This document shows positions 22,126-33,164 of a stretch of 64,000 nt of DNA, one piece after another. Source of the DNA: Sorex araneus. Its lineage: Eukaryota; Chordata; Mammalia; Eulipotyphla; Soricidae. Under the pieces are notes generated by a model. It searched no databases, was not told where the DNA came from, and saw nothing but the letters and a program-made list of their open reading frames with translations. The translations under genes and the position numbers were made by a program. The stretch lies in the NCBI RefSeq assembly GCF_027595985.1, contig NC_073313.1, forward strand, positions 84,240,899-84,304,898, in the 5' to 3' direction. Every line of letters starts with the position of its first letter. Within the stretch, counting starts at the first letter, position 1.

Positions 22126-22219
22126 AGATGCTGGCCATCCTAACGCTGACCAAAGAAGCCAGGACAAGACCCTACCAAGCAAAGACTGTATTCTGCAAAA
22201 GTGAAAAGAACTGGGAAAG
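22126..22219 (+). ncRNA. Exon-like block E, copy 5 (94 nt)
   Basis: TGCCCCTTTGCAG acceptor and AAG|GTGAGTG donor. Changes GACCAAAGAAG and GTGAAAAGAA replace acidic residues of the hypothetical frame with lysine. Confidence 0.45.
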
Positions 22220-22421
22220 GTGAGTGACTGATCTTAGATTCAATTTAGGGAACCCAAAGCAAAATAGTGAGTGTTTGGAGCAGATTTTTGTCAAATTGAG
22301 GCTAAAGCAGGCAGCTAGGTTTAATGGAGTCTTGGGCTCTTCTTGGACTTTTGTTTTCCCCCCCACACTGGTTGGGCGGTTGAGTGGTGAGAGCAGCAGT
22401 GCTATTTTTTCTTCCCCCTAG

Positions 22422-22601
22422 GACAGGAAGCAGGTTGGAGCCCGAGTGTCATGTTGATGGAGCTCGGGCAGGTCAGGGGGGTTTGCTTTGGTCACTCTGG
22501 GCCCGAGGCTCCATGGTACAGCCCCTCCACCAACTCTCTCCAGCCCTGAGAGTCTTGGAGAGCCGCCATCTGCCAACCACAAGCCTCTGTTCAGACACTT
22601 G
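22422..22601 (+). ncRNA. Exon-like block F, copy 2
   Basis: TTTTTTCTTCCCCCTAG acceptor; YY1-type GCCGCCATCT at 22562-22571. Confidence 0.35.
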
Positions 22602-22626
22602 TTTTTGTTTATTTATTTAGAATCGG

Positions 22627-22878
22627 ACTGGAGCAATGGCATACCAGTAGGGCATTTGCCTTGCACATTTCTGACCTGGGTTCGATTCCTCAGCTCATTT
22701 TAGAGAGCCCAGCAAGCTAATGAGAGTATCCTGCTCACATGGTAGAGGCTGGCAAGCTCCCTGTTGCATATCTGATTTTTCAAAGACAGTATCAACAAGT
22801 TTCACAATGGAAATGTTACTGGTGCTTACTTTAACAAATAAGTGAGAAACCAGATAACTGTGACAGTGAGAGTGACAG
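22627..22878 (+). mobile_element. Long tRNA-headed SINE
   Basis: GGACTGGAGCAATGGCATAC head and GGTTCGATTCC B box. Confidence 0.8.
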
Positions 22879-23029
22879 ACAGGAACACCTAAAAAGAGTA
22901 GAGAGAAGGGCCAGGAGGATGGCTCTGTGGTTTGGAAGCCTGCCTCCTGTGCTGAGGGAATACTCAGTGTTGTTGGAGAAGGGTCCTCTAAGTCTATGAT
23001 GGTTGGTGGTATCACTCAGGATGGAAGAT

Positions 23030-23290
23030 GTGTGCTGAAAGTGACTTAGGACCAAAGTTGATGGCCTCTCAGTAAATGTATTGCAAACCATGATGCCCCC
23101 AAAGTAGAGAGTAAAAGGAAGGTACCTGGCACAGATGCAGAGGGTGGGATGGGATTGGCAAGACTTGAGGATTACTGGGAACATTGGTGTTGGAGAATGT
23201 GCTCTGGTGGAGGGACAGGAGTTGGATCATAGCAGGACTAAAGTCAGTCATAATAGCTTTGTAACTATTTCACAGTGGTTCCATTAAAAA
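23030..23290 (+). mobile_element. L1 3' end, plus strand, unit 5
   Basis: Equivalent to the right arm of the long-unit inverted pair; the left arm is absent in short units. Confidence 0.7.
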
Positions 23291-23391
23291 AGAAAAACAA
23301 AAAGGTGTTTGAGCAGATAATTTCCTAGTAAGGCAAAGCAAGGCAGGCAGCTTCATGCTGTGGAGTCTTAGTTGGCTAGTGTTGATTTTTT

Positions 23392-23710
23392 TCACACGGG
23401 AAGGGCGGGAGCACATTGTGCGCCATGGTGGCTACTGTCTCTTCTAGGCCGCTACTGCCATCGTGCGGAAAGAGTTTCAGAAACCCCACGAGGCAAGTTC
23501 TTCCTGGGTGCCTGGCCTTGTTGGTAAGGACAGTTCAGCTGCTGGGTGACCTAAAAGGTCCTGAACTCAATCCAGGGGTCTCTGCTGTTCTCTGTGTTCT
23601 GGAAGGAGCAGGGGTGAGGCAGGTACTGGTGATGGAGCCTAGAAGAGAGGAGCCAGAACCAGGGAGTCCTGGCACAGGGAGGAGGGGCGGGGCCTCATGG
23701 TGCTGCTGAA
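23392..23710 (+). promoter_or_regulatory. T1 cassette, copy 4
   Basis: Intact 14-mer at 23455-23468; GGAGGGGCGGGGCCTC tail. Confidence 0.65.
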
Positions 23711-23989
23711 CCCGTGCCTGGGGTATATTAAAGTATTTGCACAAGCCCTACAGCACCTACTAACTCATGATATTTGAACATAAGCCGTTGCTAGAGCCAC
23801 GACAGGAGTGTAATAAGAAAATTTCAATCTACAAATGTAAAGAGAACTAGGAAGGGTACGTGGCTGATCTCATTTGCGGAACCAGAGGAAACCAAGGCTT
23901 TGAACCCATTCCTCAAACTAACCTCAGGCCTTGCAGCTAGGTTTTCTGTTAGTTTGGTTCTGTTAGTTTGGTCTCCTTTTCGATACTTT

Positions 23990-24215
23990 TTTACATTGGA
24001 GGGGTGGGAGATGCTTCAGTATCACTGGGCTTATTGTATTTTTCCGAACAATATTCAGTGCTTCCTTCATAAGGAAGTAATTTCACACAGTGATATAAGA
24101 ATTTTCACCAGGTATATCAATTTATAGTTTTTTTTCTAGTGGTATCTCTATCTACTTTTGTGTCAGGGATTTGTTTCTGTGTGAGGAAATTCATAGAAAT
24201 TGGGAGGGTTTGTAT
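23990..24215 (+). repeat. T4 cassette, copy 5
   Basis: GGAGGGGTGGGAGATGC is kept; the 14-mer position is lost (CTTCCTTCATAAGG at about 24061). Confidence 0.6.
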
Positions 24216-24297
24216 TTGACTTTTTTTGGGAAAATTCTGAAAAGGATTGGAACTAGGTCTATTTAATTTTTATTCATTTATTTATTTTATTATTATT

Positions 24298-24435
24298 TTT
24301 TCTTTTTGGGTCCCACCCGATAATGCACAGGGGTCACTCCTGGCTCTTGCACTCAGGAATTAATCCTGGTGGTACTCTGGGGACTATATGGGATGTTGGG
24401 CAAACGCCCTACCTGCTGTACTATCACTCCAGCCC
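24298..24435 (-). mobile_element. Short SINE inside T4 tail, copy 5
   Basis: Same position as 565. Confidence 0.75.
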
Positions 24436-24504
24436 CCTTAATTTCACACATTTTAAGTAGTGCGTTGTTCCTCAGTGTAAGGCTATGCTCTTTTGGTTTT
24501 GGGT

Positions 24505-24815
24505 TTTTCATCAAGGCACTGAGGTACAGAGTTACAAAGCTGATAATGGTGGAATTTCACTCCTACAGTGTTCCAACACCCATCACTCCACCAGTGTACA
24601 TTTCCCACCAGTGTCCCCAGTTTCCCTCGATCGCACCCCACCAGCCAGTCTGTCTCTGGCAGGCACTTTTCTTTTCTCCTTCTCTTTCTCTCTTGCTCTT
24701 TCTCTTTCCTTATGTGCGTTATGGTTTGCAAGAGATGTACTGAAAGGTTATCATGCATGTCTCTTTACCTACTTTCAGCACTCAATTCTTGTCCAGAGTG
24801 ATCATTTCCAACTAC
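24505..24815 (-). mobile_element. L1 3' end after T4, unit 5
   Basis: Counterpart of 6940-7250. Confidence 0.7.
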
Positions 24816-24828
24816 TACTGGGCTGGAG

Positions 24829-25070
24829 TGATAGCATCGTGGTAGGGTGTTTGTCTTGCATGCAGCCAACCCGGGCTAGAATCCTCCACCCATTGGGAGA
24901 TCCTGGCAAGCTACTGAGAGTATCTCGACTGCACGGCAGAGCCTATTAAGCTACCTGTGGAGTATTCGATATGCCAAAAACAATAACAAGGAGTCTCAAA
25001 ATGAAGATGTTACTGGTGCCCGTTCGTGCAAATCGATGAGCAATGGGATGACAGTGACAGTGACTGTCAT
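24829..25070 (+). mobile_element. Long tRNA-headed SINE
   Basis: GGGCTGGAGTGATAGCATCG head; the B box is damaged (GGGCTAGAATCC). Confidence 0.8.
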
Positions 25071-25337
25071 AGTGGTCCCTTCTCTATCCTAGATGCCCTC
25101 TCCCCTCCCACTTGTGGCAAACTTCCAACCCTGGGCCAGTCCTCCTGGCCCTTATTCCAATGGTCTTCTTTGCCATTCCTTTCTGGGCTTGTTCCTGCTG
25201 GGGCTTCTCTGGAGGGATTTCCAGCCATCTCTGGCTCTCTGCTGATGCCACTTAGAGATTTTCTCTGGTGTCAGTCCTGTGTGCACAGGGTGGGTTTTGA
25301 CAGCCTGAGTCCTAATTGCCTGCCTGCCTCTTTGCAG

Positions 25338-25431
25338 AGATGCTGGCCATCCTTAAGCTGACTGAAGAAGCCAGGAAAAGACCCTACCAAGCAAAGACTG
25401 TATTCTGCAAAAGTGAAGAGAACTGGGAGAG
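25338..25431 (+). ncRNA. Exon-like block E, copy 6 (94 nt)
   Basis: CCTCTTTGCAG acceptor; donor GAG|GTGAGTG. Length preserved. Confidence 0.45.
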
Positions 25432-25635
25432 GTGAGTGACTGATCTTAGATTCAGAATTCAGGGGAACCTAAAATAAAATAAGAAGTAGTTGGAGCAGAC
25501 TTTTGTCAAATTGAGGCTAAAGCAGGCAGCTAGGTTTAATGGAGTCTTGGGCTCTTCTTGGACTTTTGTTTTCCCCCCACACTGGTTGGGTGGTTGAGTG
25601 GTGAGAGCAACAGTGCTATTATTTCTTCGCCCTAG

Positions 25636-25816
25636 GACAGGAAGCAGGTTGGAGCCCAAGTTTCATGTCGATGGAGCTCGGGCAGCTCAGGGGGGTTTGC
25701 TTTGGTCACTCTGGGCCAGAGGCTCCATGGTACAGCTCCTCCGCCAACTCTGTCCAGCCCTGAGAGTCTTGGAGGGCCGCCATCTCCCCAAGCACAAGCC
25801 TCTGTTCAGACACTTG
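25636..25816 (+). ncRNA. Exon-like block F, copy 3
   Basis: The acceptor is weaker (TATTTCTTCGCCCTAG). YY1-type GCCGCCATCT at 25786-25795. Confidence 0.3.
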
Positions 25817-25839
25817 TTTTATTAATTTATGTTGATTCG

Positions 25840-26070
25840 GAGTGGAGCAATATCATAGCACATAGGGCGTTTGCCTTGCACATGGTCGACGCGGATTCCA
25901 TTTTTGTGCCCCTCTCAGAGAGCCCTGCAAGCTATTGAGAGTATCCTGCCCGCAGGCAGAGCCTGGGACGCTACCCGGCGTATCCAATATACCAAAGATA
26001 GTAACAACAAGTTTCACAATGGAGATGTTACTGGTGCCCGTTCTAGCAAATCAATGACAGAGACAGTGAC
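25840..26070 (+). mobile_element. Long tRNA-headed SINE, diverged
   Basis: GGAGTGGAGCAATATCATAG head; the B box is lost (CGCGGATTCCA). Confidence 0.7.
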
Positions 26071-26199
26071 AGACAGGAACACCTAAAGAGAGTACTGACA
26101 AGGGCCCTGAGGATTGCTCAGAGGTTTGGCAGACAGGCTCATGTACTGGAGGGAAAAGCAGTTGGGTTGGAGAAGGGTCCTCTAAGTCTATGATGGTTG

Positions 26200-26490
26200 G
26201 GGGGATCGCTCAGGAATGAAGATGTGTGCTGAAGGTAGACTGAGGACCAAACATGATAGCCTCTCAGTATCTGTATTGCAACCCATGGTGCCCCCAAAGT
26301 AGAGAGAGGGTAAAAGGAAGGTACCTGGCACAGATGCCGGGGTGGGGGGTGGGTGGGATGGGGTTGGCAAGGCTAGAGGGATACTTGGAACTTTGGTGGT
26401 GGAAATGGGCACTGGTGGAGGTCAGGTATTAGATCATTGTGGGACTCATAGTCATCCATAAAAGCTTGTAACACTCTCAGAGTGGTTCCA
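26200..26490 (+). mobile_element. L1 3' end, plus strand, unit 6
   Basis: GACCAAACATGATAGCCTC to GGTTCCATTAATAAAG. Confidence 0.7.
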
Positions 26491-26597
26491 TTAATAAAGA
26501 AAAGCAAAAATGTGAGTGTTTGAGCAGATAATCTCAAAGTAATGCAAGGCAGGCAGCTTTGCATTGTGGAGTCTTAGTCAGCTAGTGTTGATTTTTT

Positions 26598-27675
26598 TCA
26601 CACGGGAAGGGCGGGAGCACATTGTGCGCCATGGTGGCTACTGTCTCTTCTAGGCCGCTACTGCCATCGTGCGGAAAGAGTTTCACCCATATCCCCACGC
26701 TGGCTGAGAAGAAATATCCTTCTTTCTCGGGAAGAAACATGGCGTGGCGTTAACCATAGTATGATGTCCATTAAGCTGACACGGACCTGGTGGCGTGGGA
26801 ATGGGATACAAGGGAATAAATTATTATGTACTTGGAACAGCGGGACGCTGGTGGAATCTCGAGTCGGGGCCGATACCAGCGTATTACTTTTTGTTCCAGA
26901 AACTGCTTGCAGACATTCTACCAGACTATCAACTAAGCCAGAGCCCCACGCCGGCTGATGACGGGAAATAACCATCTTTTTTGGCTTGTTTTCCCTTTGT
27001 CAGGCAGCGTGGTGATTACTAAACAGGCGTGAACTCGGTGGCGCGGGACGAGGGGGGAAAAAAATAGAAAAGTTATGTAACAAACAGCAGGACTTAATAT
27101 CTCTACATTCTCAGCAATGGAGAGCCATCAAATGCTTCCTTGACAGTGGGACTGTCTTTTCTTTTTTGGGGGGAAACCCTAGCAACAATAGTGAGTTATG
27201 TGTTGAAACATGGAATGTAACCAAGATAAAGCGTAAAGGAAGTGAAACTTACCACTTACAAGGGCGGGGACTGGGGGGGCGGGTGGGGGCGGGAGGTATA
27301 ATGGGGTGGTTGGTGTTGGAATATGGTCATGGGTGAAGGGGAGGGTGTTTGAGTATTGTATAACTTACATAATCCTGAGAACTATGTAACCCTCCACATG
27401 GTGATTCAATAAAATTTAAATTAAAAAAAAAAAAGAGTTTCAGAAACCCCACGAGGCAAGTTCTTCCTGGGTGCCTGGCCTTGTTGGTGAGGAAAGTTCA
27501 GCATTGGGGTGACCTAAAAGGTCCTGAACTCAATCCAGGCGTCTCTGCTGTTCTCTGTGTTCTAGAAGGAGCAGGGGTGAGGCAGGTACTGGTGATGGAG
27601 CCGAGAAGAGAGGAGCCAGAACCAGGGAGTCCTGGCACAGGGAGTAGGGGCGGGGCCTCATGGTGCTGCTGAACC
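26598..27675 (+). promoter_or_regulatory. T1 cassette, copy 5, split by a retroelement
   Basis: The left part (26598-26685) keeps the GC box and an intact 14-mer at 26661-26674. The right part resumes at 27432 and ends with GTAGGGGCGGGGCCTC. The insertion lies immediately after the 14-mer and separates it from the ETS/GC tail. Confidence 0.65.
26686..27431 (+). mobile_element. Composite non-autonomous L1-derived element with target-site duplication
   Basis: It is flanked by AAAGAGTTTCA at 26675-26685 and 27432-27442 and ends in an A-run. Its 5' part has two related segments beginning CCCCACGCTGGCTGA (about 26695) and CCCCACGCCGGCTGA (about 26943), about 248 bases apart, like tandem promoter monomers. 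Its last 150 bases (TTGGTGTTGGAATATGG ... GATTCAATAAAATTT) match an L1-type 3' end. No ORF2 is present. The family name is unknown to me. Confidence 0.75.
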
Positions 27676-27951
27676 TGTCCCTGGTATATATTAAAGTATT
27701 TCCACAAGCCCTACATCACCTAATAACCCATCATATTTGAACATAAGCCGTTGCTAGAGCCACAGCAGGAGTGTAATAGGAAAAATATTGCAATCTTCAA
27801 ATGTGAAGAGAACTAGTTAGGGTGCTTGGCTAATCTCAGTTACAGAACCAGAGGGAACCTAATCTTAAGGTTTTGAACACATTCCTCAAACTAACCTCAG
27901 GCCGTGCAGCTAGGTTTTCTGATATTTTGGTCTCCTTATCTATACTTTTTT

Positions 27952-28175
27952 ACATTACAAGGTTGGCACATGCTTCAGAACCACAGGGCTTATTGTATTT
28001 TTTTGAACAATACTCAGTACTGCCATCATAAGGAAGTAATTTCACACATGGATATGAGAAATTTCACCAGGCATATTAGTCTATAGTTGTTTTTCTGCTG
28101 GCATCTCTATCGACTTTTGTATCAGGGAAATGTTTTTGTATGAGGTAATTATGGAAATTGGAAATTCTTCTATTT
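27952..28175 (+). repeat. T4 cassette, copy 6
   Basis: CTGCCATCATAAGG at 28020-28033; the GC box is lost (CAAGGTTGGCACATGC). Confidence 0.6.
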
Positions 28176-28224
28176 CTTTGACTTTTTTTGGAAGAGCCTG
28201 AAAAGGATTAGAACTAGATGTTTT

Positions 28225-28470
28225 GTTTTGTTTTTAATTAAATCACCATGTGTAAAGCTGCAAAGCTTTCAGGCTTAAGTCTCAGTTACACAATGCTCGA
28301 ACACCCATCCCTTCACCAGTGCACATATTCCACCACCAAGAACTACAGAAAACCCCCCATTTCCCAGCTTCCAACTCCCCAACCCGCCTGTGTAGCTGAT
28401 AAATTCAATTTACTTTCTCTTCACTTTGATTACATTCAATATTTCAACAAAAAACTCACTATTATTGTTT
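28225..28470 (-). mobile_element. Fragment of composite L1-derived family
   Basis: AATTAAATCACCATGTGTAA to AACTCACTATTATTGTTTGG matches the elements at 51.9 and 55.1 kb. It is present only in this unit, so it inserted after duplication. Confidence 0.65.
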
Positions 28471-28512
28471 GGACTTTAATTTTTATTTTTTTATTAATTT
28501 TATTATTATTTT

Positions 28513-28650
28513 TTTCTTTTTGGGTCACACCCGATGATGCACAGGGGTCACTCCTGGCACTTGCAGTCATGAATTACTCATGTGTTGCTCGATGGACCAT
28601 ATGGGATGTTGGGCAAACGCCCTACCCGCTGAACTATGGCTCCAGCCCCC
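28513..28650 (-). mobile_element. Short SINE inside T4 tail, copy 6
   Basis: Same position as 565. Confidence 0.75.
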
Positions 28651-28719
28651 GTAATTTCACACATTTTAAGTTGTGAGTTGTTCCTCAGTGTAAGGCTATG
28701 TTGTTTTTGGTTTTGGTTT

Positions 28720-29030
28720 TTTTAATCAAGGCACTGAGGTACAGAGGTACAAAGCTGATCATGGTGGAATTTCACTCCTACAGTGTTCCAACACCCATCA
28801 CTCCACCAGTGTACATTTCCCACCAGTGTCCCCAGTTTCCCTCCTTCCCACCCCACCCGCCAGTGTGTTTCTGGCAGGCACTTTTCTTTTTTTCCCTCTC
28901 TTTCTCTCTTCGTCTGTCTCTTTCCTTTGGGCGTTATGGTTTGCAGGAGAGGTACTGAAAGGTTATCATGCATATCCCCTTACTATTGTCAGCACTCAAT
29001 TCTTGTGCAGAGTGATCATTTCCAACTGCT
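28720..29030 (-). mobile_element. L1 3' end after T4, unit 6
   Basis: Counterpart of 6940-7250. Confidence 0.7.
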
Positions 29031-29033
29031 TCT

Positions 29034-29275
29034 GTGCTGGAGTGATAGCACAGTGGTAGGCTTTTGCCTTCCATACAGCCAACCCTGGTTCGATTCCTCC
29101 ACCCCTCTCAGTGAGCTCAGCAAGCTACCAAGGGTATTGTGCCCGCATTGCAGAGACTCTTAAGCTACCTGTGGAGTATTCGATATCCAAAAAACAGTAA
29201 CAAGTCTCAAAATGAAGACTTTACTGTTGCCCACTTTAGCAAATAGATGAACAACCAGATGACAGTGACAGTGAC
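29034..29275 (+). mobile_element. Long tRNA-headed SINE
   Basis: GTGCTGGAGTGATAGCACAG head and GGTTCGATTCC B box. Confidence 0.8.
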
Positions 29276-29399
29276 AGAGAGCAACTCCTAAAGAGATTAG
29301 AGACAAGGGCCAGGAGGATCTCTCTGTGGTTTGGAAGCCTGCCTCATGTGCTGGGGGAAAACGCAGTTGGGTTGGAGAAGAAACCTCTAAGTCTATGAT

Positions 29400-29705
29400 G
29401 GTTGGAGGGATCGCTCAGGATGGAAGATGTGTGCTGATAGACTGAGGACCAAATATGATGGCCTGTCCTTATCTTATTGCAAAGCATGATGCCCCCAAAG
29501 TAGAGAGAGAGAGTAAGAAGGAAGGTACCTGGCACAGATGCAGGGGGTAGGATGGGGTTGGTGAGGCTAGAGGGATACTGGGAACATTGGTGGTGGAGAA
29601 TGGGCACTGGTGGAGGGACAGGAGATAGATCATTTCTGGACTGAAAGTTTATCATAAAAGCTTTGTAACTATCTCAGAGTGGGTCCATTAACAAAGAAAA
29701 GCCAA
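29400..29705 (+). mobile_element. L1 3' end, plus strand, second copy in unit 6
   Basis: This is the sequence that normally precedes T1, but here it leads to T4 directly. Confidence 0.7.
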
Positions 29706-29769
29706 AAGGTGAGTGTTTGAGCAGATAATCTCAATTGAGCAGATAATTTCATCTCCTTATCAATACTTC

Positions 29770-29995
29770 CTTACATTAGAAGGGTGGGAGATGGTTCAGT
29801 ACCACAGGTCTTATTGTATTTTTTTCGAACAATAGTCAGTACTCTCATCACAAGGAGCTAATTTAAACAGGGATATGGGACATTTCACCAAGGATATAAT
29901 TTTATTTATTTTTTTCTAGTGGCATCTCTATCTACTTTTGTATCAGGGAAATGTTTCTGTATGAGGAAACTCATAGATATTAGGAGGGTTTCTAA
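29770..29995 (+). repeat. T4 cassette, copy 7
   Basis: GAAGGGTGGGAGATGG is kept; the 14-mer position is decayed (CTCTCATCACAAGG at about 29840). Confidence 0.6.
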
Positions 29996-30082
29996 TTCTT
30001 TGACATTTTTTGGAAGAGCCTAAAAAGGATTGCAACTAGGTCTTTTTAATTTTTATTCATTTATTTTATTATTATTTCTTTT

Positions 30083-30218
30083 CATTATGGGTCATACCCG
30101 ATGATGCACAGGGGTCACTCCTGGTTCTTTCACTCAGGAATTACTCCGGGTGTTGCTCCGGGGACCATATTTGATGCTGGGCAAACGCCCTACCAGCTGT
30201 ACTATCACTCCAGTCCCC
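30083..30218 (-). mobile_element. Short SINE inside T4 tail, copy 7
   Basis: Same position as 565. Confidence 0.75.
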
Positions 30219-30268
30219 GTAATTTCATAAATTTTAAGTTGTGAGTTCTTCCTCAGTGTAAGGCTATG

Positions 30269-30269
<1 letters not shown>

Positions 30270-30300
<31 letters not shown>

Positions 30301-30460
30301 ATCTTGGTCACACCCTGGCCATGCTAGGGCTGACTCCTGGCTCTGCACTATGGAATCCTTCCTGGTTGTGCTCAGGTGACCATATGGAATGCTGGGAATC
30401 GAACCTGGGTTGGCTGCTTGCAAGGCAAATGCCCTACCCGCTGTGCTATTGCTCCAGTCC
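30270..30460 (-). mobile_element. Complete short SINE, insertion unique to this unit
   Basis: A poly-T run of nearly 30 bases is followed by the full complement of the SINE, ending GCTATTGCTCCAGTCC. It interrupts sequence that is continuous in other units, so it is young. Confidence 0.85.
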
Positions 30461-30469
30461 TGGTTTTGG

Positions 30470-30780
30470 TTTTTTCTTCAAGAGACTGAGGTACAGAGTT
30501 GCAAAGCTGATCATGGTGGAATTTCACTCCTACAGTGTTCCAACACCCATCACTCCACCAGTGTACATTTCCCACCGGTGTCCACAGTTTCCCTCTTTTC
30601 CACCCCACCTACCAGTCTGTCTCCAAGGCAGGCACTTTTCTTTTCTCCCTCTCTTTATCTCTTGCTCACTCTCTTTCATTTTGGGCGTTATGGTTTGCAG
30701 GAGAGGTACTGAAAGGTTATCATGCATGTCCCTTTGCCTACTTTCACCACTCAATTCTTGTCCAGAGTGGTCATTTCCAA
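30470..30780 (-). mobile_element. L1 3' end after second T4, unit 6
   Basis: Counterpart of 6940-7250. Confidence 0.7.
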
Positions 30781-30788
30781 CTACTACT

Positions 30789-31033
30789 GGGCTGGAGTGA
30801 TAGCACAGTGGTAGGGCGTTTGCCTTGCATGAGGCCCACCCGGGTTCGATTCACAGCCCTCTCAGAAAGCCAGGCAAACTACCGAGAGTACCTCGCCCGC
30901 ATGGCAGAGCCTGTTAAGCAACCTGTGGAGTGTTCGATATGTCAGAAACAGTAAAAAAAGGTCTCAAAATAAAGATGATACTTGGGCCATTCGAGAAAAT
31001 CGATGAGCAATGCTATGACAGTGACATTGACTG
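30789..31033 (+). mobile_element. Long tRNA-headed SINE
   Basis: GGCTGGAGTGATAGCACAGT head and GGGTTCGATTC B box. Confidence 0.85.
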
Positions 31034-31305
31034 TCATAGTGGTCCTTTCTCTATCCTAGATGCCCTCTCCCCTCCCACTTGTGGCAAACTTCCAACCCTG
31101 GGCCAGTCCTCCTGGCCCTTGTTTCCAGGGTCTTCTTTGCCATTCCTTTCCTGGGCTTGTTCCTGCTGGGGCTTCTCTGGAGGGATTTCCAGCCTTGTCT
31201 GGCTCTCTGCTGGTGCCACTTAGAGATTTTCTCTGGTGTCAGTCCTGTGTCCACAGGGTGGGTTTTGACATTCTGAGGCCTAATTGCCTGCCTGCCTCTT
31301 TGCAG

Positions 31306-31399
31306 ATATGCTGGCCATCCTAACGCTGACCAAAGAAGCCAGGAAAAGACCCTACCAAGCAAAGACTGTATTCTGCAAAAGCGAAGAGAACCGGGAAAG
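31306..31399 (+). ncRNA. Exon-like block E, copy 7 (94 nt)
   Basis: CCTCTTTGCAG acceptor and AAG|GTGAGTG donor. The W codon of the hypothetical frame is changed to R (CCGGGAAAG). Confidence 0.45.
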
Positions 31400-31604
31400 G
31401 TGAGTGACTGATCTTAGATTCAGAATTCAGGGGAACCTAAAATAAGATAGGAAGTAGTTGGAGCAGACTTTTGTCAAATTGAGGGTAAACCAGGCAGCTA
31501 GGTTCAATGGAGTCTTGGGCTCTTCTTGGACTTTTGTTTTCCCCCCCACACTGGTTGGGCGGTTGAGTGGTGAGAGCAGCAGTGCTATTTTTTCTTCCCC
31601 CTAG

Positions 31605-31785
31605 GACAGGAAGCAGGTTGGAGCCCGAGTGTCATGTCGATGGAGCTCGGGCAGCTCAGGGGGGTTTGCTTTGGTCACTCTGGGCCAGAGGCTCCATGGC
31701 ACAGCCCCTCCGCCAACTCTGTACAGCCCTGAGAGTCTTGGAGAGCTGCCATCTGCCAACCACAAGCCTCTGTTCAGACACTTGT
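31605..31785 (+). ncRNA. Exon-like block F, copy 4
   Basis: TTTTTTCTTCCCCCTAG acceptor. The YY1 site is weakened to GCTGCCATCT. Confidence 0.35.
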
Positions 31786-31804
31786 TCTCATTTATTTATT
31801 TAGA

Positions 31805-32058
31805 ATTGGATTGGAGCAATGGCATAGCAGTAGGGCATTTGCCTTGCACATGGCCGACCCTGGTTTGATTCCTCCAACACTCTTGGAGAGCCCAGCAAGC
31901 TACTGAGAGTATCCCGCCCACAGGGCAGAGCCTGGCAAGCTACCTGTGGCGTATCAGATATGCCAAAGACAGTAACAAGTCTCACAATGGAGACTTTAGT
32001 TGTGCCCCCTCAAGCAAATGGATGAGCAACCAGATGACTGTGACAGTGACAGTAACAG
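31805..32058 (+). mobile_element. Long tRNA-headed SINE
   Basis: GGATTGGAGCAATGGCATAG head. Confidence 0.8.
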
Positions 32059-32209
32059 AGCCGAACATCTAAAGAGAGGAGAGACAAGGGGCAGGAGGAT
32101 CTCTCTGTGGTTTGGAAGCCTGCCTCACGTGCTGGGGGAAAACGCTGGTGGGTTCGAGAAGGGACTGCTAAGTCTATGATGGTTGGGGGAATTGCTCAGG
32201 ATGGAAGAT

Positions 32210-32470
32210 GTGTGCTGAAAGTGACTTAGGACCAAACATGATGGCCTCTCAGTACCTGTATTGCAACCCATGATGTCCCTAAAGTAGAGAGAAAGTGGAA
32301 GGTACCTGGCAGAGATGCAGAGGGTGGGATGGGCTTGCCAAGGCTAGAGGATCACTGGGAACATTGGTGGTGGAAAATGGGCACTGGTGGAGGGACAGAT
32401 GTTAGATTTTTGTAGGACTCAGTCAATCATAAAAGCTTTGTAACTATCTCAGAGTGGTTCCATTAAAAAA
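32210..32470 (+). mobile_element. L1 3' end, plus strand, unit 7
   Basis: Counterpart of 23030-23290. Confidence 0.7.
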
Positions 32471-32570
32471 GAAAAACAAAAAGGTGTTTGTGCAGATAAT
32501 TTCCAAGTAAGGCAAACCAAGGCAGGCAGCTGTGTGCTGTGGAGTCTTAGTTGGCTAGTGGGGATTTTTT

Positions 32571-32890
32571 TCACACGGGAAGGGTGGGAGCACATTGTGC
32601 GCCATGGTGGCTACTGTCTCTTCTAGAACGCTACTGCCATCATGCGGAAAGAGTTTCAGAAACCCCACGAGGCAAGTTCTTCCCTGGTGCCTGGCCTTGT
32701 TGGTGAGGACAGTTCAGCAGCGGGGTGACCTAAAAGGTCCTGAACTCAATCCAAGGGTCTCTGCTCTTCTCTGTGTTCTGGAAGGAGCAGGGGTGAGGCA
32801 GGTACTGGTGATGGAGCCTAGAAGAGAGGAGCCAGAACCAGGGAGTCCTGGCACAGGGAGTAGGGGCGGGGCCTCATGGTGCTGCTGAAC
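32571..32890 (+). promoter_or_regulatory. T1 cassette, copy 6
   Basis: The GC box has drifted to AGGGTGGGAG, and the 14-mer is CTGCCATCATGCGG (32634-32647). The tail GTAGGGGCGGGGCCTC is intact. Confidence 0.6.
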
Positions 32891-33164
32891 CCGTGCCTGG
32901 GATATATTAAAGTATTTGCACAAGCCCTACAGCACCTACTAACTCATGATAGTTGAACATAAGCCGTTGCTAGAGCCACAACAGGAGTGTAATAAGAAAA
33001 TTCAATCTCCGAATGTAAAGAGAACTAAGAAGGGTGCTTGGCCGATCTCAGTTACAGAACCAGAGGAAACCTAATAGTAAGGGTTTGAACCCATTCCTCA
33101 AACTAACCTCAGGCCTTGCAGCTAGGTTTTCTGACAATTTGGTCTCCTTTTCGATACTTTTTTA

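Larger units (their letters stand above)
21850..25062 (+). repeat. Array unit 5, short form (E-F-T1-T4)
   Basis: E (22126), F (22422), long SINE, plus-strand L1 3' end, T1 (23392), T4 (23990), short SINE, minus-strand L1 3' end, long SINE. Blocks B, T5, T2 and T3 are absent. Confidence 0.85.
25063..31027 (+). repeat. Array unit 6, short form, rearranged and enlarged
   Basis: T1 is split by a 746-base retroelement (26686-27431). After the first T4 (27952) a second partial unit follows: long SINE, plus-strand L1 3' end and a second T4 (29770), with no E, F or T1. Near 29740-29765 sequence normally upstream of T1 is joined directly to sequence normally just upstream of T4, so a deletion removed a whole T1. 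Confidence 0.8.
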
